A stretch of 64,000 nucleotides of DNA from an uncultured Oscillospiraceae bacterium (lineage in GTDB: Bacteria; Bacillota; Clostridia; Oscillospirales; Ruminococcaceae), in assembly GCA_910583935.1 (NCBI GenBank), contig CAJTZM010000007.1, positions 1-64,000 on the forward strand. The letters run 5' to 3'. The position numbers were made by a program, and so were the translations under genes. Below, one piece after another: positions 32,612 to 40,678 of this stretch. The notes below the pieces were generated by a model, which saw nothing but the letters and a program-made list of their open reading frames with translations, did no database searches and was not told where the DNA came from. The stretch's first letter is position 1, and every line of letters starts with the position of its first letter.

Positions 32612-32622
32612 GGTGATCGAGT

Positions 32623-33381
32623 ATGGGAAAAACCAGCTTTTCCTTGGGAGGATTCCTGGCCGGGCTTCTGTTCCCGCCCCGATGCTTGTGCTGCGGGGAA
32701 TTGTGTGGTCCCTCCGGACTGTGCGACACCTGCGCCGAAGGGCTGCACCGGGTGGGAGAGGATCCCTGCCGATTCTGCGGGCGAGATCGGGAACGCTGCC
32801 GTTGCCGCTGCGGGGAGGAGCTGCTGTTTGAGCAGGCCGTTGGCGCCTTTTACTATGAACAAACCGGCCGGACGCTTTTGCATCGTTTTAAATTCCGGGG
32901 TGATACCGCCTGCTACGATCAGGTGCTGGCCTCTTATTTTCTGGAGAGAACCGCCGCCGCGTTTGGGAAAATTCCCATTGATTGGGTGATCCCAGTGCCG
33001 ATGTACGAAAAAGAGACAGAACGCTTTGACCAGACGCTTTATCTGGCGCGGTCTTTGTCCAGGGCGATGGGGATCCCTTATCGGACGGATCTTTTGAAAA
33101 AGATCCGGAAAACGCCGCCCCAGCACCGGCAAAAAAAGGAAACCAGAAAAGAAAATGTGCAGGGGGCTTTTCTCGCTTGTAAGAAACAGGCGCTGCAAGG
33201 AGTTTGTATTTTGTTGGTGGATGATGTAGCGACCACCTTTTCTACCTTGAACACGTGCGCCGCCGCTTTAAAAGAGGCTGGCGCCGACCGGATTTTGTGC
33301 GCCTCTTTAATGACCGCGGCAGAAAATAAAACAGACCGGGAGGACAATCATGGGCGAAATGACGACCGATATCGGTATTGA
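32623..33381 (+). CDS. comFC: ComFC-like double zinc-ribbon phosphoribosyltransferase
   Basis: A 252-residue ComF family protein. The N-terminal zinc ribbon has cysteine pairs CLCCGELCG...CDTC and CRFCGRDRERCRCRC. The C-terminal phosphoribosyltransferase domain has the PRPP loop VCILLVDDVATTFST near residue 195. In Bacillus, ComFC acts with the ComFA helicase in DNA uptake. No ComFA is present here, so a role in single-strand DNA handling is inferred only from the family. It overlaps the mreB-like gene by 32 bp. Confidence 0.9.
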   Translation: MGKTSFSLGGFLAGLLFPPRCLCCGELCGPSGLCDTCAEGLHRVGEDPCRFCGRDRERCRCRCGEELLFEQAVGAFYYEQTGRTLLHRFKFRGDTACYDQVLASYFLERTAAAFGKIPIDWVIPVPMYEKETERFDQTLYLARSLSRAMGIPYRTDLLKKIRKTPPQHRQKKETRKENVQGAFLACKKQALQGVCILLVDDVATTFSTLNTCAAALKEAGADRILCASLMTAAENKTDREDNHGRNDDRYRY

Positions 33382-34369
33382 TCTGGGAACGGCGACCGTT
33401 ATTATCTATGTTAAGGGCAAAGGGATTGTGTTAAAAGAGCCGTCGGTGGCGGCATATGATACCCGCTCCGGCAGGGTGCTGTGTGTGGGCCGGGAGGCGT
33501 ACGCGATGATTGGGCGGACACCGGACCGGATCAGGGCGGTGAGGCCGCTGGACGAGGGCGTTATCTCGGACAATGAAATATGTGAAAAAATGCTGCAGCT
33601 TTTTTTGAAAAAAGTATATAAAAATGCATTGCTAAAGCCGCGTATCGCGCTGTGTGTGCCGGCGGCCATCACCGATGTGGAGTCACGAGCAGTGGTGGAG
33701 GTGGCGGTCAAGGCCGGCGCGCGCAGGGTCTACCTGATTGAGGAGCCGGTGGCGGCGGCTATTGGCGCACGCATCGATATTTCCAAGCCGTCCGGCCATC
33801 TGATTTTAAACATCGGCGGCGGAACGGCGGATATTGCAGTGCTGTCTCTCAACGGCATTGTTCAGAAGGATTCCATCAAGCTGGGCGGGGACAAGTTTGA
33901 CCAGGCGATCATCCGGTATCTGCGGGACCGTTACGGGCTGCTGGTCGGCGAAAAAATGGCGGAGCTGGCCAAAAAAGAAATCGGCACGGTGGCAAAAGAT
34001 CCTCAAAACGATGTATTTGAGGTCAAGGGGAGAAATCTGACCACCGGCCTGCCGGAAAAGCGGACGGTTACGGCGGCGGAGCTGCAGCCCTGCCTTTTGG
34101 AGCTTGCGGAGCAGATCGTCGCCGCGATGCAGTCAGTTTTGGAGCGGACACCGCCGGAATTGGTGGGAGACATCCACACCGCCGGCACGGTTATGACGGG
34201 GGGAGGCTCCCTTCTGCGGGGGTTGGATGAGCTGATTGAGTCTCGGCTGCACATCGAAGCGCAGGTGGCGGAGTCGGCGGAGGAATGCGTTGCCATAGGT
34301 ACCGGACGCTGCTTTGATTTGATCGATCGGCTGCCGGAGGATGTGCTTCGGCAGGGCGCGAACCGGTAA
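33350..34369 (+). CDS. mreB: Rod-shape determining protein, MreB/Mbl family
   Basis: A bacterial actin that forms membrane-associated filaments guiding lateral wall synthesis, 339 residues. Nucleotide-binding motifs are GIDLGTATVIIYVKGKGIV (phosphate 1), LNIGGGTADIAVLSL (phosphate 2) and TGGGSLLRGL (adenosine), with the EEPVAAAIGA segment. No mreC/mreD follow, so it is probably one of several paralogues (Mbl- or MreBH-like). A GC-rich hairpin without a T run lies just after it (34383-34406). Confidence 0.93.
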   Translation: MGEMTTDIGIDLGTATVIIYVKGKGIVLKEPSVAAYDTRSGRVLCVGREAYAMIGRTPDRIRAVRPLDEGVISDNEICEKMLQLFLKKVYKNALLKPRIALCVPAAITDVESRAVVEVAVKAGARRVYLIEEPVAAAIGARIDISKPSGHLILNIGGGTADIAVLSLNGIVQKDSIKLGGDKFDQAIIRYLRDRYGLLVGEKMAELAKKEIGTVAKDPQNDVFEVKGRNLTTGLPEKRTVTAAELQPCLLELAEQIVAAMQSVLERTPPELVGDIHTAGTVMTGGGSLLRGLDELIESRLHIEAQVAESAEECVAIGTGRCFDLIDRLPEDVLRQGANR

Positions 34370-34393
34370 AAGGAAAATATTTTCCGGCGGCAC

Positions 34394-34422
34394 TTGCCGG
34401 AAAAAGGGTTTTCCGGTATAAT
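34394..34422 (+). promoter_or_regulatory. Promoter of the cyclophilin lipoprotein gene
   Basis: TTGCCG (34394-34399), 17 nt, TATAAT (34417-34422), 57 bp upstream of the start codon. Confidence 0.7.
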
Positions 34423-34479
34423 GAAGCTGTTGGAAGGCTTTTGCCCGATTTTTACAATTTGATTTTAGAGGTGACCGAT

Positions 34480-35205
34480 TTGAAGCATAGAAGGAAAATT
34501 GCCGGCGTTTTGCTGGTACTGCTGCTTTTGTCCGGATGCGGCAAGGCGGCTGAGTCCTCCGCGCCGGAGCAGGACGTACAGCCTGCTGCCGCTCTTTTAC
34601 AGTTCGATTTGCCGAAGGCTGGCGACGATGTGGTGGTGATCAACACCAGTATGGGGACAATAAGGGTGATGCTGTTTCCTGAGACGGCCCCCCAGGCGGT
34701 GGAAAACTTTGTAACCCATGCGAAAAATGGCTACTACAATGGGTTAAAATTTTACAAAGTCCAGAAGGATAAATGTCTGTATACCGGCGATCCCAAAGGG
34801 GATGGAACCGGCGGTGAGAGCGTTTTTCGGGATGATGAAGGGCGCGCCGCGCCGTTTGAGGATGAGTATTCTATGGATTTGTGGCATTTTAACGGCGCGC
34901 TTTCCATGGTGAACGACGGTCTAGAGGATAACAATGGCAGCCGCTTTTGTTTTGTGCAGTCCTCCGGCGTCAGCTCGGATATGCTGCTGGAAATGAAGAA
35001 GATCGGCTTTCCCGGCAATGTGGTGGCCAAGTACGCCGGCGTTGGCGGCGCGCCTTGGCTGGATACTAAGCAGGTGGTGTTCGCCCAGGTGTACGAGGGG
35101 CTGGAGGTGCTCGATGCCATCGCGGCGGTGGAGGTAGATGAAAACGGCGTTCCCAAAGAGAGCGTTGTCATCCATTCTATGTCGGTGGAAAAGTACCAGG
35201 GCTGA
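34480..35205 (+). CDS. Cyclophilin-type peptidyl-prolyl isomerase lipoprotein
   Basis: An extracytoplasmic PPIase of 241 residues, anchored through Cys20 (LLLSGC lipobox) after a hydrophobic signal. The cyclophilin domain follows with VVINTSMGTIRVMLFPETAP, VENFVTHAKNGYYNGLKFY, GALSMVNDG and SRFCFVQSS. The catalytic Arg of the FHR motif is replaced by KVQK, common in lipoprotein cyclophilins, so activity may be low. The start is TTG 34480, with an AGAGGTGA site 6 nt upstream; the open frame further upstream lacks a signal and a site. Confidence 0.88.
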   Translation: MKHRRKIAGVLLVLLLLSGCGKAAESSAPEQDVQPAAALLQFDLPKAGDDVVVINTSMGTIRVMLFPETAPQAVENFVTHAKNGYYNGLKFYKVQKDKCLYTGDPKGDGTGGESVFRDDEGRAAPFEDEYSMDLWHFNGALSMVNDGLEDNNGSRFCFVQSSGVSSDMLLEMKKIGFPGNVVAKYAGVGGAPWLDTKQVVFAQVYEGLEVLDAIAAVEVDENGVPKESVVIHSMSVEKYQG

Positions 35206-35219
35206 TGGAATAATGGTAG

Positions 35220-35282
35220 GAAAGCAGGTGTGCAGGAAAATGGCGGCGGCAACCGCATATTTCTCCGGCCGCCTGCTTTTTC
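35220..35282 (+). terminator. Probable terminator of the cyclophilin gene
   Basis: GCAGG...GGCGGC pairs with GCCGCC...CCTGC in a long, imperfect hairpin that ends in TTTTTC. The remaining gap to deoB (about 150 bp) shows no clear promoter. Confidence 0.55.
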
Positions 35283-35432
35283 GGTGGTCAGCGGGTGTTA
35301 GTGGGGGCTGGCGGATTCAGGCTGTTTTTTGACTTGGAATCCGAATGGCTGAAGGTGCGGTGCGCAAAAGAGCACAGAAGACGGTATTTGCGCCTAGGGG
35401 CACAAATGGATCTCATAGAAAGGAGGATTTTT

Positions 35433-36623
35433 ATGAAACGGATTTTTCTGATCGTTCTGGACAGCTTTGGCATTGGCAATGCGCCGGATGCGGCTCAGTT
35501 TGGGGATGAGGGAAGCGACACGCTGCGGGCGGTGGTCCGGTCGGAGAAGCTTTGTGTGCCGAATTTGGAGAGGCTGGGGCTTTTTGAGATCGACGGGACG
35601 CCCGGGCCAAAGGGGGGCGAGGCGGCCGGCATTTTTGGGCGGCTGACCGAGGCGTCCCAGGGGAAGGATACCACCATCGGCCATTGGGAAATCGCGGGGG
35701 TCCATTCGCCCAAGCCACTGCCGGTTTATCCCAACGGCTTTCCGCCAGAGATCATCCGGGCGTTTGAGAAAGCGACCGGCCGGGGAATTCTGTGCAACCG
35801 GCCCTATTCCGGCACCCAGGTCATCGCCGATTATGGAGAGGAGCATCTTCGCACCGGCAGGCTGATCGTCTATACCTCGGCGGACAGCGTTTTCCAGATC
35901 GCAGCCCACGAAAAGCTTGTGCCGCCGGAGCAGCTGTACGATTACTGCCGGGCGGCGAGGAAGATCCTGACCGGGGAAAACAGCGTAGGACGGGTCATCG
36001 CCCGGCCCTTTGACGGAGAGGCTCCGTCCTTTTACCGGACAGCCAACCGGCACGATTTTTCGTTGCCGCCGCCTGCTCCTACGATGCTGGATTTTCTGCA
36101 TCAGGCGGGGCTGGATACCATCGGTGTGGGGAAAATCGGGGATATTTTTGCCGGACAGGGCATATCCGAAAGAATCCCCACCAAGGGAAACCCGGACGGG
36201 ATGGAGCGGACCGAGCAGCTGCTGGACCGGGATTTCCGGGGCCTGGCGTTTATCAATCTGGTGGATTTTGACATGCTGTATGGCCACCGCAACGACCTGG
36301 ACGGCTACGCGGCGGCGCTGAGTGCCTTTGATCGGTGGCTGGGCGGCTTTTTGCCCCGGCTGGGCAGGGAGGATCTGATGATGATCACGGCGGACCACGG
36401 CTGCGACCCGTCTACCCCTAGTACCGACCATTCTCGGGAGCGGGTGCCGCTTTTGATTTATGGAAAGGGTGTCCGGGAAAATGTGAAACTGGGGACACGA
36501 GACAGCTTTGGGGATATCGCCGCCACGGTACTGGACGCGTTTGGGCTGGATCCAACGCGGGTTTTTGGAACAAGCTTTTGGCCGCTGATCGAAAGGAAGG
36601 AGGCTTCGCATGAACTGGGATAG
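35433..36623 (+). CDS. deoB: Phosphopentomutase
   Basis: Interconverts (deoxy)ribose 1- and 5-phosphate in nucleoside salvage. The 396-residue protein of the alkaline phosphatase superfamily has the metal site residues in VLDSFGIGNAPDA (N-terminal Asp), GKDTTIGHWE, the Asp of FINLVDFDMLYGHRND, and ITADHGCDPSTPSTDHSRE. ATG 35433 follows AAAGGAGG. The frame is open upstream to 35295 without support. It overlaps cdd by 14 bp. Confidence 0.98.
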   Translation: MKRIFLIVLDSFGIGNAPDAAQFGDEGSDTLRAVVRSEKLCVPNLERLGLFEIDGTPGPKGGEAAGIFGRLTEASQGKDTTIGHWEIAGVHSPKPLPVYPNGFPPEIIRAFEKATGRGILCNRPYSGTQVIADYGEEHLRTGRLIVYTSADSVFQIAAHEKLVPPEQLYDYCRAARKILTGENSVGRVIARPFDGEAPSFYRTANRHDFSLPPPAPTMLDFLHQAGLDTIGVGKIGDIFAGQGISERIPTKGNPDGMERTEQLLDRDFRGLAFINLVDFDMLYGHRNDLDGYAAALSAFDRWLGGFLPRLGREDLMMITADHGCDPSTPSTDHSRERVPLLIYGKGVRENVKLGTRDSFGDIAATVLDAFGLDPTRVFGTSFWPLIERKEASHELG

Positions 36624-37035
36624 GCTGATTGAAAAAGCGTTTGAGGGAATGGAAAAATCCTATGCGCCCTATTCGGGTTTTCGGGTAGGAGCCGCCCTTT
36701 TAGCAAAAGACGGAGAGATTTATACCGGATGTAATATAGAATCCTGCGCCTATTCGCCGACCATCTGCGCGGAGCGGACGGCGCTGGCCAAGGCGGTCAG
36801 CGAAGGGGAACGGGTGTTCAAGGCGCTGGCCATCGTTTCCAGCGCCGGGGTTGACGGCGGCTACACCTCGCCCTGCGGCGTTTGCCGCCAGATGCTGTTT
36901 GAATTCTGCGGGGAGGAGATGCCGGTCGTTTTGGCAAAGTCCAAGCAGGATTACCAGGTGGTTTTGTTGGGTGAGCTGCTGCCCAGAGGATTTGGTCCCG
37001 ACAAGCTGGGGAAGGAGAGAGCGAAATGCGAATGA
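36610..37035 (+). CDS. cdd: Cytidine deaminase
   Basis: Deaminates cytidine and deoxycytidine to uridine and deoxyuridine. The 141-residue protein has the zinc site CAERTAL (Cys and catalytic Glu) and PCGVCRQML, the homotetrameric single-domain form. It overlaps deoB and pdp, which indicates a tight salvage operon. Confidence 0.97.
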   Translation: MNWDRLIEKAFEGMEKSYAPYSGFRVGAALLAKDGEIYTGCNIESCAYSPTICAERTALAKAVSEGERVFKALAIVSSAGVDGGYTSPCGVCRQMLFEFCGEEMPVVLAKSKQDYQVVLLGELLPRGFGPDKLGKERAKCE

Positions 37036-38339
37036 TCGACCTGATCGAGCGAAAAAAGCGGGGCAGGGAATTAAGCGAAGAGGAGCTTTGCTATTTTATC
37101 GAAGGTTTTACCGACGGGAAGATCCCGGACTATCAGGCGGCGGCCTTTTTGATGGCGGTTTGCTTTACCGGCATGACCGACCAAGAGATCGCATGGATGA
37201 CCGGTGCTATGGCCCGGTCCGGCGATCAGGTGGATCTTTCCTCTATTCCGGGAATCAAGGTGGATAAACACAGCACCGGCGGGGTGGGGGACAAAACAAC
37301 CCTGATTTTGGCGCCGCTGGTGGCGGCCTGCGGCGTTCCTGTGGCGAAAATGAGCGGCAGGGGTCTGGGGCATACGGGCGGTACGGTGGATAAGCTGGAA
37401 GCGATCCCCGGATTCTGCACCGTAATGGACCGAGCGGATTTTCTGCGGACGGTTCGGGAAACGGGCGTTTGCGTTGTGGGGCAGTCGGGGAATCTGGCGC
37501 CGGCGGACAAAAAGCTGTACGCCCTGCGTGACGTGACCGGAACGGTGGATTCCATCCCGCTGATCGCGGCTTCGGTTATGAGCAAAAAAATCGCCGCTGG
37601 GGCGGATGCGATTGTGCTGGATGTCAAATACGGCGGCGGCGCGTTTATGAAAACGCCCCAGGACGCAGTTCGGCTGGCGCAGAAGATGGTGGAAATCGGC
37701 GGAGCCTGCGGACGGCGGATGGCGGCGGTCATCACCAACATGGACGTACCGCTGGGCCACTGCATCGGAAACGGCCTGGAGGTGGCGGAGGCCATTGAGG
37801 TTTTGCAGGGAAAGGGTCCTGCCGACCTGCGGGAGGTTTGCCTTGTGCTGGCGGCGCAGATGCTTTCGCTGGCGGGCAAGGGACCGGCAGACCGGTGCCG
37901 GCAGATGGCAGAAGAAGCGTTAGACGGCGGCACGGCTCTGGAAAAGTTCCGGCAGATGTGCGCCGCTCAGGGCGGCAGTCCGGCAATTTTCACAAGGCCG
38001 GAGAGCTTGTATGAAAAGGCAGAAGTTTATGAGTTGGCCGCGCCCTGGTCCGGATACGTTCGGCGAATGGACGCCGAAGGCTGCGGCCGCGCCTCAATGC
38101 TGCTGGGAGCCGGACGGGAAACGGCGGCCAGTGTGATTGATCCGGCGGCGGGCATTGTGCTGTGCCGCAAAACCGGGGATGGAGTGAAGGCGGGAGAAAT
38201 CCTCGCGCGGCTTTACACCAACCGTTCCGACCGGGTAGAGGAAGCGAAGAGGAAGCTTTTGGAAAGCTATGTGATCGGGGAGGAAAAAACGGCTGCGGTC
38301 CCACTGGTTTATGAAATCATTCTGGGAGAGACGGTTTAA
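37026..38339 (+). CDS. pdp: Pyrimidine-nucleoside phosphorylase
   Basis: Phosphorolyses uridine, deoxyuridine and thymidine to give (deoxy)ribose 1-phosphate, which feeds DeoB. The 437-residue protein has the family signature MSGRGLGHTGGTVDKLEAI, the phosphate-binding DKHSTGGVGDKTTL, and the C-terminal PYNP domain (GRASMLLGAGRE). It is translationally coupled to cdd by a 10-bp overlap. Confidence 0.97.
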   Translation: MRMIDLIERKKRGRELSEEELCYFIEGFTDGKIPDYQAAAFLMAVCFTGMTDQEIAWMTGAMARSGDQVDLSSIPGIKVDKHSTGGVGDKTTLILAPLVAACGVPVAKMSGRGLGHTGGTVDKLEAIPGFCTVMDRADFLRTVRETGVCVVGQSGNLAPADKKLYALRDVTGTVDSIPLIAASVMSKKIAAGADAIVLDVKYGGGAFMKTPQDAVRLAQKMVEIGGACGRRMAAVITNMDVPLGHCIGNGLEVAEAIEVLQGKGPADLREVCLVLAAQMLSLAGKGPADRCRQMAEEALDGGTALEKFRQMCAAQGGSPAIFTRPESLYEKAEVYELAAPWSGYVRRMDAEGCGRASMLLGAGRETAASVIDPAAGIVLCRKTGDGVKAGEILARLYTNRSDRVEEAKRKLLESYVIGEEKTAAVPLVYEIILGETV

Positions 38340-38435
38340 GGAAAAGTCTGGGCTGGACAATTTTCCCTGTTGAGGCTAAAATAGAGGCAGAATCTGCGCC
38401 GCGAAAATGCGGCGGTTTGTGAAAGGTTGGTCGAT

Positions 38436-39248
38436 ATGAAAAAAATCACAGCCGATTATCATCTGCACAGCGACGTTTCACCGGACTGTAAGACACCAAT
38501 GGAGGAAAGCTGTGAGGCGGCCCTGCAAAAAGGGTTGACCGAATTGGTGTTTACCGAGCATTTGGAGCTGTTCAGCGATGATTTCAAGCGCTATCCCGTC
38601 GAATATATGCAGCGGTATTTTGACAACCTGACCCGCTGCCGGGAAAAGTTTGCCGGCAAGCTGACCTTAAAGGCCGGTGTGGAAATGGGCCAGGGACAGG
38701 TGGACCGGGAATGGGAGAAAACCATCCTCGATTTGTTTCCCTTTGACTTTGTCATCGGGTCGGTCCACAAAATGGACAACGTGGATATGGGCAAAATGGC
38801 GTTTGCGGACGAAGCCGAGGCCCAAAGGATTGTCCAGCAAAACCTCGCGTATCTGTGGGAGCTGGTGGATACCTGCGATTTCGATTCGCTGGGCCATGTG
38901 GATTTGGTGAAGCGCTATGCGGCCAACCACGGGCTCAGGGTAGACCTGGCGGAGTATCCCCAGCAGCTGACGCCGATTCTGCGCCGGCTGGCCGAGCGGG
39001 GAAAGGCGCTGGAGATCAACACCTCCGGCATTCGCCAGTCGCCTAAGGAGGCGCTGCCATCGGTAAAAATCCTCAGGATGTTTAAAGAGGCGGGCGGCCG
39101 CTATCTGACCGTTGGGTCCGACGCGCATCTGGCAAAAGACGTGGGCGCGGACTTTGACACGGCGCGGGAAATGGCGCTGGAGGCAGGTTTTCGGCACATT
39201 GCCTTATACGAAAAGCGCAAGCCGATTTTGATTTGCATCGACGAATAA
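38436..39248 (+). CDS. PHP-domain histidinol-phosphatase-like protein
   Basis: A 270-residue HisJ/HisK-type PHP phosphoesterase. Metal-binding motifs run DYHLHSDVSPD (residues 6-16), FTEHLEL, GSVHKMD, SLGHVDLVKRY and GSDAHLAKD. HisJ-type enzymes dephosphorylate histidinol phosphate, but no his genes are nearby, so the substrate is open. ATG 38436 is preferred over TTG 38427 on spacing from GAAAGG. It lies 16 bp upstream of the M20 peptidase gene, probably in one transcript. Confidence 0.85.
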   Translation: MKKITADYHLHSDVSPDCKTPMEESCEAALQKGLTELVFTEHLELFSDDFKRYPVEYMQRYFDNLTRCREKFAGKLTLKAGVEMGQGQVDREWEKTILDLFPFDFVIGSVHKMDNVDMGKMAFADEAEAQRIVQQNLAYLWELVDTCDFDSLGHVDLVKRYAANHGLRVDLAEYPQQLTPILRRLAERGKALEINTSGIRQSPKEALPSVKILRMFKEAGGRYLTVGSDAHLAKDVGADFDTAREMALEAGFRHIALYEKRKPILICIDE

Positions 39249-39264
39249 GCGGGAGGAGAAGTCT

Positions 39265-40404
39265 ATGTATCGTTATGAGGAAAAGCTCAAAAGGTTTTTC
39301 TTAGAACACCATCAGGAGCTGGTGGATTTGATGGTGACCATCTGCCAAATCCCGGCCCCGTCGAACCAGGAGGAAAAGCGGGCGGCGTTCTGTAAGGAAT
39401 GGCTGGAAGGAATTGGCGCGGAAAACGTGACCATCGACAAGGCGCTGAATGTGGTCTATCCTATGAACTGTGAAGGCTCCAGCGAAATTGTGGCGGTGAT
39501 GGCCCATTCGGACACGGTGTTTCCCGATTTGGAGCCGATGCCCCTGCGCATAGAGGATGGGAAAATCTTTTCGCCCGGCATTGGAGACGATACGGCCAAT
39601 GTGGCTATCCTGCTGATGATTGTGAAATTCATTTTGGAAAATCATCTGACGCCCAGGGGAGCCATGATGTTCGTGATCGATTCCGGTGAGGAGGGACTTG
39701 GAAACCTGAAGGGGTGCCGGCAGATTATGGAGGATTACGCCGGGCGGATCAAAGAGGTGATCGCCTTGGACGGAACCTATACCTCCATGGTAACCGGCGC
39801 GGTGGGCTCCATGCGCTACCGGGTAGAGGTACTGACCGAGGGAGGGCACTCTTACGGGCATTTCGGCAACCGCAACGCGATTCATCTTCTATCCTCCATG
39901 ATTGGCACCCTGTACGACATGAAGGTGCCGGAAGGGGGACGGACCACCTATAACGTGGGGACCATCGAGGGCGGCACCTCGGTAAACACCATCGCCCAGC
40001 AGGCCAGTATGCTGTATGAATTTCGCTCCGACTGCAAGGAAAGCCTGGAAATGATGGACCGGTTTTTCCAAAGCGTGGTGGAAAGCTACCGAGCCATGGG
40101 CATAACGGTTAATGTCGAGCTGCTGGGCCTGCGGCCCTGTACCGGAAAGGTTGATTCGCAAAAGCAGGCGGATTTAATCGAGCGCTGCCGCAAGGTCATG
40201 ACCTATTACACCCAAGAAACGCAGATTGGTACCGGGGCGGCTTCCACCGACTGTAATATCCCGTTGTCTTTGGGCATTCCGGCGGTCTGCTTCGGCGGAT
40301 ATGTGGGACATAAAGGGCACACCCGGCAGGAGTTTGTGGAGCTGGACAGCCTGCAAACAGGTCCGCTGGTAGTCGGTACTGTTTTGACGGAGTATTTTCA
40401 CTAG
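39265..40404 (+). CDS. M20 family metallopeptidase
   Basis: A 379-residue cytoplasmic zinc peptidase/deacylase of the M20/M25/M40 group. Metal-binding motifs are VMAHSDTVFP, PGIGDDTANVAI (bridging Asp), DSGEEGLGN (catalytic Glu-Glu) and the final GHKGHT His. A lid dimerisation domain with GGHSYGHFGNRNAI sits in the middle. The tripeptidase PepT and deacylase families are the closest in motif style; the exact substrate cannot be read. A GGGAGGAG site sets the ATG. Confidence 0.9.
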   Translation: MYRYEEKLKRFFLEHHQELVDLMVTICQIPAPSNQEEKRAAFCKEWLEGIGAENVTIDKALNVVYPMNCEGSSEIVAVMAHSDTVFPDLEPMPLRIEDGKIFSPGIGDDTANVAILLMIVKFILENHLTPRGAMMFVIDSGEEGLGNLKGCRQIMEDYAGRIKEVIALDGTYTSMVTGAVGSMRYRVEVLTEGGHSYGHFGNRNAIHLLSSMIGTLYDMKVPEGGRTTYNVGTIEGGTSVNTIAQQASMLYEFRSDCKESLEMMDRFFQSVVESYRAMGITVNVELLGLRPCTGKVDSQKQADLIERCRKVMTYYTQETQIGTGAASTDCNIPLSLGIPAVCFGGYVGHKGHTRQEFVELDSLQTGPLVVGTVLTEYFH

Positions 40405-40442
40405 GATTTCCCGCTTTTCGATTTGACAGAATAATAGAAAAT

Positions 40443-40477
40443 AAAGGGGCTTTCGGTGTGTCCGAAGGCCTCTTTTT
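40443..40477 (+). terminator. Intrinsic terminator of the M20 peptidase gene
   Basis: A 12-bp or longer stem AGGGGCTTTCGG with CCGAAGGCCTCT (G-T pairs) and TGTGT loop, followed by TTTTTG. Confidence 0.85.
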
Positions 40478-40605
40478 GTCCGGAAAAAGGCTGTCCGGCT
40501 GGGAGAGAAAAGAGGATTTTTCGAGATTTTTCGACCGTTTCCATGGATTACCACTGTACAAGTCTGTCATTTTATGCAATAATTTTGTAAAAAGTTGCCC
40601 GAATC

Positions 40606-40634
40606 TCTTGCTATTCTTTCGCATAGAGTATAAA
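40606..40634 (+). promoter_or_regulatory. Probable promoter of the GHL10 lipoprotein gene
   Basis: A TATAAA -10 box (40629-40634). The -35 is weak: TCTTGC at 17 nt or TTGCTA at 15 nt. Confidence 0.45.
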
Positions 40635-40643
40635 ATTAAAAAT

Positions 40644-40661
40644 GGATATCTGGAGATATCC
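40644..40661 (+). promoter_or_regulatory. Perfect palindrome at the predicted transcription start
   Basis: GGATATCT and AGATATCC separated by GG, just after the predicted start of the GHL10 lipoprotein transcript and about 18 bp before its ATG. It may be an operator or a 5' hairpin. Confidence 0.5.
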
Positions 40662-40678
40662 CCAGTGGGAGGAAGAAA

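Noticed and set aside
34383..34406. Terminator after the mreB-like gene
   Set aside because: TTTTCCGGC/GCCGGAAAA forms a stem but is followed by AAGGG rather than Ts, and it overlaps the next promoter.
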